Assembly: GCA_029266525.1 (NCBI GenBank)
Contig: JAQSWQ010000022.1
Location: 1-64,000, forward strand
Origin: Microvirga sp.
GTDB lineage: Bacteria > Pseudomonadota > Alphaproteobacteria > Rhizobiales > Beijerinckiaceae
Direction of reading: 5' to 3'
Length of the DNA: 64,000 nucleotides
The position numbers and the translations under genes are program-made. Shown one piece after another: positions 58,729 through 64,000 of this stretch (positions within the stretch are counted from its first letter, which is position 1; the number at the start of each line of letters is the position of its first letter). The notes under the pieces are model-generated. The model made no database searches. It saw only the letters and a program-made list of their open reading frames with translations, and had not been told where the DNA came from.

Positions 58729-58897
58729 CGTGGGCTCCCTTGAGCGACTCCAGATACTTCAGCACGAACCGCAGCTTCTCGGGACTCTCCGCGCTGCGCG
58801 GAAAATAGCGGGCGAGGATGGTCACCGCATCATCCGCCGTCTTGAGGCCGTGCGCTGAGGGCCCTTCTCTCCGAAACTTTCGACTTTGACCAAGCAT
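58688..58897 (-). CDS. Small basic protein overlapping the start of the next gene
   Basis: 69 residues (MLGQSRKFRREGPSAHGLKT). Basic at both ends, with a helical middle (ADDAVTILARYFPRSAESPEKLRFVLKYLES). Codon use is less GC-biased at the start. The last 41 bases overlap the 148-residue gene. A small first gene overlapping a larger second gene resembles antitoxin-toxin pairs, but no toxin fold is recognised. A real gene is likely because the following gene needs translational coupling. Confidence 0.6.
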   Translation of the reverse strand: MLGQSRKFRREGPSAHGLKTADDAVTILARYFPRSAESPEKLRFVLKYLESLKGAHDAPRYPVRSRDEN

Positions 58898-58957
58898 TTA
58901 CGAGCCTTCGCGCCTCAATGGGACCGGCCCGGCCGTAGATGCTACGAGCCCCCAAGC

Positions 58958-58987
58958 GAAAAAGCCGGAGCGTTGCCGCTCCGGCTT
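58958..58987 (-). terminator. Rho-independent terminator of glnA
   Basis: AAGCCGGAGCG and CGCTCCGGCTT form a perfect 11-bp stem with loop TTGC. On the minus strand it is followed by TTTTT. It lies 40 bases after the glnA stop. Confidence 0.92.
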
Positions 58988-59025
58988 GAATGGGCCGCCC
59001 GTCGTGGCGGGAGGAATCTCGCCCG

Positions 59026-60435
59026 TCAGGCCGAGTAGTACATCACGAACTCGAGCGGGTGCGGGGTCATCTCGAAGCGCTGCACCTCGGTCATCTTCAG
59101 CTCGATATACGAGTCGATGAAGTCGTCGCCGAACACCCCGCCGGCCTTGAGGAAGGCGCGGTCGCGGTCGAGGTTGACGAGGGCCTCGCGCAACGAGGCG
59201 CACACCGTCGGGATCTTCTTCAGTTCGCGCGGCGGCAGGTCGTAGAGGTCCTTGTCCATGGCCTGGCCGGGGTCGATCTTGTTGGTGATCCCGTCGAGGC
59301 CGGCCATCAGCATCGACGCGAAGGCAAGATAGGGGTTCGCGACCGGGTCGGGGAAGCGCACCTCGACGCGCTTCGCCTTCGGGTTGGTGGTCCACGGGAT
59401 GCGGCACGAGGCCGAGCGGTTGCGGGCCGAATAGGCGAGCAGCACCGGCGCCTCGTAGCCCGGCACGAGCCGCTTGTAGGAGTTGGTCGATGGGTTGGTG
59501 AAGGCGTTCAGGGCCTTCGCGTGCTTGATGATCCCGCCGATGTACCAGAGGCACTCTTGGCTCAGGTCCGAGTACTTGTTGCCGGCGAAGACCGGCTTGC
59601 CGCCGTTCCAGATCGACTGGTGCACATGCATGCCCGACCCGTTGTCGCCATAGACCGGCTTGGGCATGAAAGTCGCCGATTTCCCATAGGATTGGGCGAC
59701 GTTGTGGATGCAGTACTTGTAGATCTGCAGGTGGTCGGCCATGAGCGTCAGCGTGTCGAACTTCATGCCGAGCTCGTGCTGGGCGGAGGCGACCTCGTGG
59801 TGGTGCTTCTCGACCTTGACCCCCATCGCGGCCATCGCGGCGAGCATCTCGCCGCGCATGTCCTGCGCCGAATCCTGCGGCGGGACCGGGAAGTAGCCGG
59901 CCTTGGTCTGGATGCGGTGGCCGAGATTGCCGCCCTCGTAATCCATGTCGCCGTTGATCGGCAGCTCCGAGGAGTCGAGCTGGAACCCGGTGTTGTAGGG
60001 GTCGGCCATGAACTTCACGTCGTCGAACACGAAGAACTCGGCCTCCGGGCCGACATAGATGGTGTCGCCGACGCCGGTCGACTTGAGATAGGCCTCGGCC
60101 TTCTTGGCCATGCCGCGCGGATCGCGCGAGTAGGGCTCGCCGGTCGCCGGCTCGAGGATGTCGCAGACGATCGACATCGTCGGCGCCGAATAGAACGGGT
60201 CCATCACCGCCGTGACCGGGTCGGGCATCAGCGTCATGTCCGACTCGTTGATCGCCTTCCAGCCGGCGATCGAGGAGCCGTCGAACATCACGCCGTCCGC
60301 GAAGGTGTCCTCGTCGATGATCGACACGTCGAAGGTGACGTGCTGCCACTTGCCGCGGGGATCGGTGAAGCGGAAATCGACGTATTTGACGTCGTTGTCC
60401 TTGATCGCCTTGAGCACGTCTTTCGCGTTCTGCAT
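59026..60435 (-). CDS. glnA: Glutamine synthetase type I
   Basis: 469 residues, GSI-beta size. Starts [15 protein letters not shown]. Signatures: [17 protein letters not shown] (active-site loop), the metal-site region [22 protein letters not shown] (catalytic His), the [10 protein letters not shown] ammonium/glutamate loop, and DKDLYDLPP, whose Tyr (near residue 398) is the adenylylation site. It makes glutamine from glutamate and ammonium with ATP. Regulation by adenylylation through GlnE and PII is expected. It is downstream of glnB in one unit. Confidence 0.98.
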   Translation of the reverse strand: MQNAKDVLKAIKDNDVKYVDFRFTDPRGKWQHVTFDVSIIDEDTFADGVMFDGSSIAGWKAINESDMTLMPDPVTAVMDPFYSAPTMSIVCDILEPATGEPYSRDPRGMAKKAEAYLKSTGVGDTIYVGPEAEFFVFDDVKFMADPYNTGFQLDSSELPINGDMDYEGGNLGHRIQTKAGYFPVPPQDSAQDMRGEMLAAMAAMGVKVEKHHHEVASAQHELGMKFDTLTLMADHLQIYKYCIHNVAQSYGKSATFMPKPVYGDNGSGMHVHQSIWNGGKPVFAGNKYSDLSQECLWYIGGIIKHAKALNAFTNPSTNSYKRLVPGYEAPVLLAYSARNRSASCRIPWTTNPKAKRVEVRFPDPVANPYLAFASMLMAGLDGITNKIDPGQAMDKDLYDLPPRELKKIPTVCASLREALVNLDRDRAFLKAGGVFGDDFIDSYIELKMTEVQRFEMTPHPLEFVMYYSA

Positions 60436-60505
60436 GGGTCGTCGGTCCTCTTCTGCCCGTGATTTTCTCAAGCCGCCGGACGGCTGCTAAGTGGTTGATC
60501 TGTCG

Positions 60506-60892
<387 letters not shown>

Positions 60893-61019
60893 CTAGCATC
60901 AAGGCTTGGCGTCATCCACGCGCAAACCATGGTGCGGCACCCGCGTCGGGACAAAAAGAGAGCAGATGTTGCACAAAAACCGAGCAACTGCGTGCCGGAG
61001 CGGCGGCGTCGACGGGAGG

Positions 61020-62516
61020 ATGCTCGAGCTTCTCACGAATGACGAGATGCGCCGCGCGGACGCGCTCACCATCGCGGCCGGCACGCCGGGCTACGCGCTG
61101 ATGCTCCGGGCGGGCGAAGCGGTCGCGGACGCCGCCGCCGAGATGGGGCCGCCGGGAGGGCGAATCCTCGTCCTCTGCGGGCCGGGCAACAACGGCGGCG
61201 ACGGGTTTGTCGCCGCGCGGCTCCTGGCCGGGAGCGGCTTTACGGTGGACCTCGCGCTCATCGGCGACCGGGCGCGGCTCAAGGGCGACGCGGCGCTTGC
61301 GGCGCGCGACTGGAGCGGGCCGGTGCGGGCCCTCTCCGGGCTGTCCTGCGAGTACGACCTGATCGTCGACGCGATCTTCGGGGCCGGGCTTGCGCGCGAT
61401 GTCGATGGCGAGGCCGAGGCGGCAATCCGGTCCTTGAACGGCTCCGGACGCCCGATCCTGGCGGTCGATGTGCCGTCCGGCATCGACGGCGACACCGGCG
61501 CGATCCGCGGGGAGGCGGTGCGGGCGACCCGGACCGTGACCTTCGCCCGCCGCAAGCCGGGCCATCTCCTCATGCCCGGGCGCGCGCATTGCGGGCCGGT
61601 CGCGGTCGCCGATATCGGCATTCGCGACGACACTGTGGCGGAGGTAGCCGGGCCGACCTTCGCCAACGCACCGGGCCTGTGGTCGGCGCGCTTCCCGCGG
61701 CCCCCGCCCGAAGCGCACAAGTACCGCCGCGGCCATGCGCTGGTGCTGTCTGGCGGCGCGACCCAGACCGGCGCGGCAAGGCTCGCCGCCCGCGGCGCGT
61801 TGCGGGCCGGGGCCGGGCTCGTCACCGTCGCGGCGCCGGCCGACGCGCTCGCCGAACATGCGGCGCAGCTTACCGCGATCATGCTGCGGTGCTGCGACGG
61901 GGCGAGCGATCTCGGCGCGCTTCTCGCCGACCCGCGCTTCAACGCTGTCGCCGCCGGCCCGGCCTTAGGGGTCGGGCGGGCGAGCCAGGAGATGATCGCG
62001 GCGGTGCTCGCGGCGCGCCGCGCCGCGGTTCTCGACGCCGACGCGCTGACGAGCTTCGAGGGCGAGGCGCGGGCGCTGGCCTCGCTTGCTGGGGCGTGCG
62101 CGCAGCCGCCGGTTCTAACGCCGCACGAAGGCGAATTCGCGAGGCTTTTCAGTCGAGAGCCGGAGGTTCTGAAAGGAACGTCAAAGCTCGAGCGAGCGCG
62201 GCGGGCGGCCGCGCTATTGCGTTGCGTCGTCGTGCTGAAGGGTCCCGATACCGTGATCGCCGGGCCGGACGGGCGGGCGGCGATCAACGAGAACGGCACG
62301 CCCTATCTTGCGACCGCCGGCTCTGGCGACGTGCTGACCGGCATCGTCGCCGGGCTCCTCGCGCAGGGCATGTTGCCCTTCGAGGCCGCCTGCGCCGGGG
62401 CGTGGCTCCACGCCGAAGCGGGCCGCCTCTTCGGGGCGGGGCTGATCGCGGAGGACATTCCGGAGGGGCTGCCGGCGGTCTTGAGCTCGCTCCTTCTGGA
62501 ACAGGATCCCGGGTAG
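61020..62516 (+). CDS. nnr: Bifunctional NAD(P)H-hydrate epimerase / ADP-dependent NAD(P)H-hydrate dehydratase
   Basis: 498 residues from ATG 61020. The N-terminal YjeF epimerase domain is about 1-215, with LCGPGNNGGDGFVAARLL and DAIFGAGLARDV. The C-terminal ADP/ATP-dependent dehydratase domain is about 225-498, with KYRRGHALVLSGG, LTPHEGEFARLF, and NGTPYLATAGSGDVLTGIVAG, the nucleotide site. The enzyme repairs damaged NAD(P)H hydrates. A GGGAGG motif touches the ATG, which is too close to be ideal, so the exact start remains open; the N-terminal sequence fits the family. The usual neighbour is glnB, as here, but divergent. Confidence 0.93.
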   Translation: MLELLTNDEMRRADALTIAAGTPGYALMLRAGEAVADAAAEMGPPGGRILVLCGPGNNGGDGFVAARLLAGSGFTVDLALIGDRARLKGDAALAARDWSGPVRALSGLSCEYDLIVDAIFGAGLARDVDGEAEAAIRSLNGSGRPILAVDVPSGIDGDTGAIRGEAVRATRTVTFARRKPGHLLMPGRAHCGPVAVADIGIRDDTVAEVAGPTFANAPGLWSARFPRPPPEAHKYRRGHALVLSGGATQTGAARLAARGALRAGAGLVTVAAPADALAEHAAQLTAIMLRCCDGASDLGALLADPRFNAVAAGPALGVGRASQEMIAAVLAARRAAVLDADALTSFEGEARALASLAGACAQPPVLTPHEGEFARLFSREPEVLKGTSKLERARRAAALLRCVVVLKGPDTVIAGPDGRAAINENGTPYLATAGSGDVLTGIVAGLLAQGMLPFEAACAGAWLHAEAGRLFGAGLIAEDIPEGLPAVLSSLLLEQDPG

Positions 62517-62561
62517 CCGCGCCGCGCGCGTCTTCCGGAACGATGTGAGCGCTGAGGGCGG

Positions 62562-63995
62562 TCAGGTCACCTCGAACCAGGTCCACAGGCCCGTGTCGAA
62601 GCGCTCGAGCACGGTCGAGGCGATCAGCCATTTGCCCGGATTGTCGGCGTGGAAGGCGATGCGCACCGTCCGGTTCTCCGGCACCTGCACAGTGTCGAGG
62701 AAATAGGGCTCCCAGCCGTCGTCCATCGGGTGCAGCAGACGGAAAACGTGGCCATGGACGTGCAGCGGCTGGACCGCCGGCGTGTCGTTCCGGATCGCAA
62801 GCGACACGGGCGTGCTGCGCTTGACGCTGAACAGCGGCTTCGCGCTCACCTCGCCGGACGCGCCGTTGATGGTCCAGATGCGCTTCGGATCCCCGTCATA
62901 GACCGGCGCACCGCCCGTCCCCCGTTTGGCGCCGCCGGCGATGATGAGGTCGCGCCGCGTTGCGTCCTGGAGCCGGATCATGGGCGCGAGCAGCTTGTTA
63001 GCCGGCGGGGCCGCGATCGGCGGCAGGGCGGGGCGCTTGGCGGAGGCCGGTGTGCCCGCGGTCGTGATCGTGAGGAGCGGGAGGCCCGCGCCGATCAGCG
63101 CCATGACCGAGCCCTTGACGCCGGCCTCGGCCGGGAGATCGAAGATGAGGTCGTAGCGGCTGCCCGGTCCGAAGGGCAGGGTCGAGCGCAGCGGCTCGAA
63201 ATTCTCGGTCGGCTGCCCGTCGACCCCGATGACATAGGCCCGCAGGGCCTCGAAGCGCAGCCCGGTCGAGCGGGCGTTGCAGAGATTGGCGAGCCGCAGC
63301 CGGATGCGGCTTCCCGGCGCGGGCTCGAGCGCAAGCGGCGGCGGCTTGCCGTTCACTGCCGGGAAGTTGCCGAGCCGGCCGGTGGTCGCGGATTCCAGAA
63401 GCTCGCCGAAGGGTGCAAGCGAGCCGTCGGGGTTGAGGCGCCAATCGTCGAAAATGAGCGCGATCTCCTGGTCGGCCGGCAGCCGCTCGCGCTCCTCGAC
63501 GACAAGCAGGGCCGACAGCCCGCGCTCGGTCGGCTCGGCCGAGGCGCCGATCACCAGCGGGCGGATGATGAAGGTGCCGGCGTCGGGCGGCGTGAAGCGG
63601 TAGTCGAAATCCTTCCCCGGCGCGACCGGCGCCTGGGTCAGCCCGCCGACGCCGTCCATGGCGTTCGCGATCCTGACCCCCTGCCAATGCAGCGTCAGCG
63701 GCTTCGAGGTGCGGTTCTTCAGCCTGACGCGCACCTCCTCGCCGAGGCGCGCCCGCAGCACCGGCCCGGGCACAGCCTCGTTGAAGGCCCAGAGCTCCGC
63801 TTCCGCCGGCGCGTCCGGATGCAGCTTGACGCGCTTCGGCCCGGCGGTGAGCACGCGAAAGCCGTCCTCCTCGGGAAGCGCCGGCGCGGTCTGCGCCGCG
63901 GCGTTTCCGAGCGAAAGAAGCGTCGCCGCAAGACCGGTGGTGAAGGTCCGGCGCGTGGGGCGAACGACTGACACGGGGGAGGGCTGTTCGAACAT
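62562..63995 (-). CDS. Multicopper-oxidase-fold protein lacking most copper ligands
   Basis: 477 residues with a Tat signal (RPTRRTFTTGLAATLLSLG, about 12-30). Three cupredoxin domains are evident. In active family members domain 1 has HWHG and later WYHxH; here these read HWQG (103-106) and FIIRPLV (about 142-148). The C-terminal HCHxxxH with the type 1 Cys is replaced by LIASTVLERFDTGLW. Only LHVHGHVF (about 415-422) keeps several His. So most type 1, 2 and 3 copper ligands are lost. It may be structural, like FtsP (SufI) of E. coli, a Tat-exported copper-free relative in the divisome, or a degraded enzyme. The frame is intact. Confidence 0.88.
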   Translation of the reverse strand: MFEQPSPVSVVRPTRRTFTTGLAATLLSLGNAAAQTAPALPEEDGFRVLTAGPKRVKLHPDAPAEAELWAFNEAVPGPVLRARLGEEVRVRLKNRTSKPLTLHWQGVRIANAMDGVGGLTQAPVAPGKDFDYRFTPPDAGTFIIRPLVIGASAEPTERGLSALLVVEERERLPADQEIALIFDDWRLNPDGSLAPFGELLESATTGRLGNFPAVNGKPPPLALEPAPGSRIRLRLANLCNARSTGLRFEALRAYVIGVDGQPTENFEPLRSTLPFGPGSRYDLIFDLPAEAGVKGSVMALIGAGLPLLTITTAGTPASAKRPALPPIAAPPANKLLAPMIRLQDATRRDLIIAGGAKRGTGGAPVYDGDPKRIWTINGASGEVSAKPLFSVKRSTPVSLAIRNDTPAVQPLHVHGHVFRLLHPMDDGWEPYFLDTVQVPENRTVRIAFHADNPGKWLIASTVLERFDTGLWTWFEVT

Positions 63996-64000
63996 GCTGA

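Overview
The window is GC-rich chromosomal DNA that reads as an alphaproteobacterium of the Hyphomicrobiales (Rhizobiales) type. The evidence is gene content and gene order: a Pcm-like methyltransferase, tolC, popZ and valS in a row; DUF3572, divK and pleD; NUDIX, DUF983 and rnr; nnr, glnB and glnA; EipB (DUF1849), DUF1489, a phasin, and one exact CtrA-type box. I cannot name a genus. Reading frames are dense, small overlaps (ATGA, GTGA, TGATG, TTGA) are frequent, and I see no IS element, prophage or CRISPR array.

Layout. 0-2.3 kb: a gene tail, a 70-residue protein, a cold-shock protein, tRNA-Cys, and an alpha/beta hydrolase whose frame runs antisense through the tRNA. 2.4-9.0 kb: pcm-like, tolC (disrupted), popZ, valS, and a DUF2459 protein. 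9.1-25.8 kb: one long block of 15 genes, all on the minus strand: three acyl/peptide hydrolases (PF20091-like, gamma-glutamyltransferase, CocE), a complete dipeptide/oligopeptide ABC importer, a nitrate/sulfonate/taurine-type ABC importer with two permeases, an SDR, and an orphan TctC-type binding protein. It looks like an accessory uptake-and-breakdown region. 25.9-31 kb (plus strand): an acyl-CoA carboxylase alpha subunit, DUF1489, a tandem pair of related 118-residue proteins of unknown function, and a vWA/J-domain pair. 31-36.7 kb: a SPOR-tailed D-Ala-D-Ala carboxypeptidase, a phasin with twin palindromic operators, then clpS, clpA (disrupted) and a small membrane protein. 36.7-43.2 kb: ridA, GDPD, DUF482 and HIT plus a binding protein, eipB, dinB, DUF3572. 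43.2-45.0 kb: divK and pleD (frameshifted). 45.0-53.8 kb: an accessory segment (a TadG/vWA surface protein with a frameshift, DUF2939, a GT-C-like membrane protein, a TRAP transporter, an enolase-superfamily enzyme) lying between pleD and rpmG, which are usually close together. 53.9-58.9 kb: rpmG, a coiled-coil membrane protein, NUDIX, DUF983, rnr, and two overlapping unknown genes. 59-64 kb: glnA, glnB, nnr, and a multicopper-oxidase-fold protein that has lost most of its copper ligands.

How the genes work together. The conserved blocks cover protein quality control (ClpS/ClpA, Pcm-like), polarity and cell cycle (PopZ, DivK, PleD, a CtrA box), envelope (TolC, EipB, PBP/SPOR, FtsP-like cupredoxin) and nitrogen signalling (PII, glutamine synthetase). 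The minus-strand block probably imports peptides or amides and splits them in the cytoplasm.

The most distinctive observations are: (i) two TGTGC-N3-GCACA palindromes exactly 32 bp apart around the phasin promoter, likely PhaR-type operators; (ii) a tandem pair of uncharacterised 118-residue proteins separated by a perfect hairpin; (iii) four conserved genes broken by small deletions or frameshifts, which may be sequence or assembly errors or genuine decay; (iv) a copper-ligand-less multicopper-oxidase homologue; (v) a CtrA box followed by structured non-coding sequence in a convergent gap. No DNA-binding transcription factor is recognisable in the 64 kb. I did not find a clear new multi-gene defence or metabolic system.
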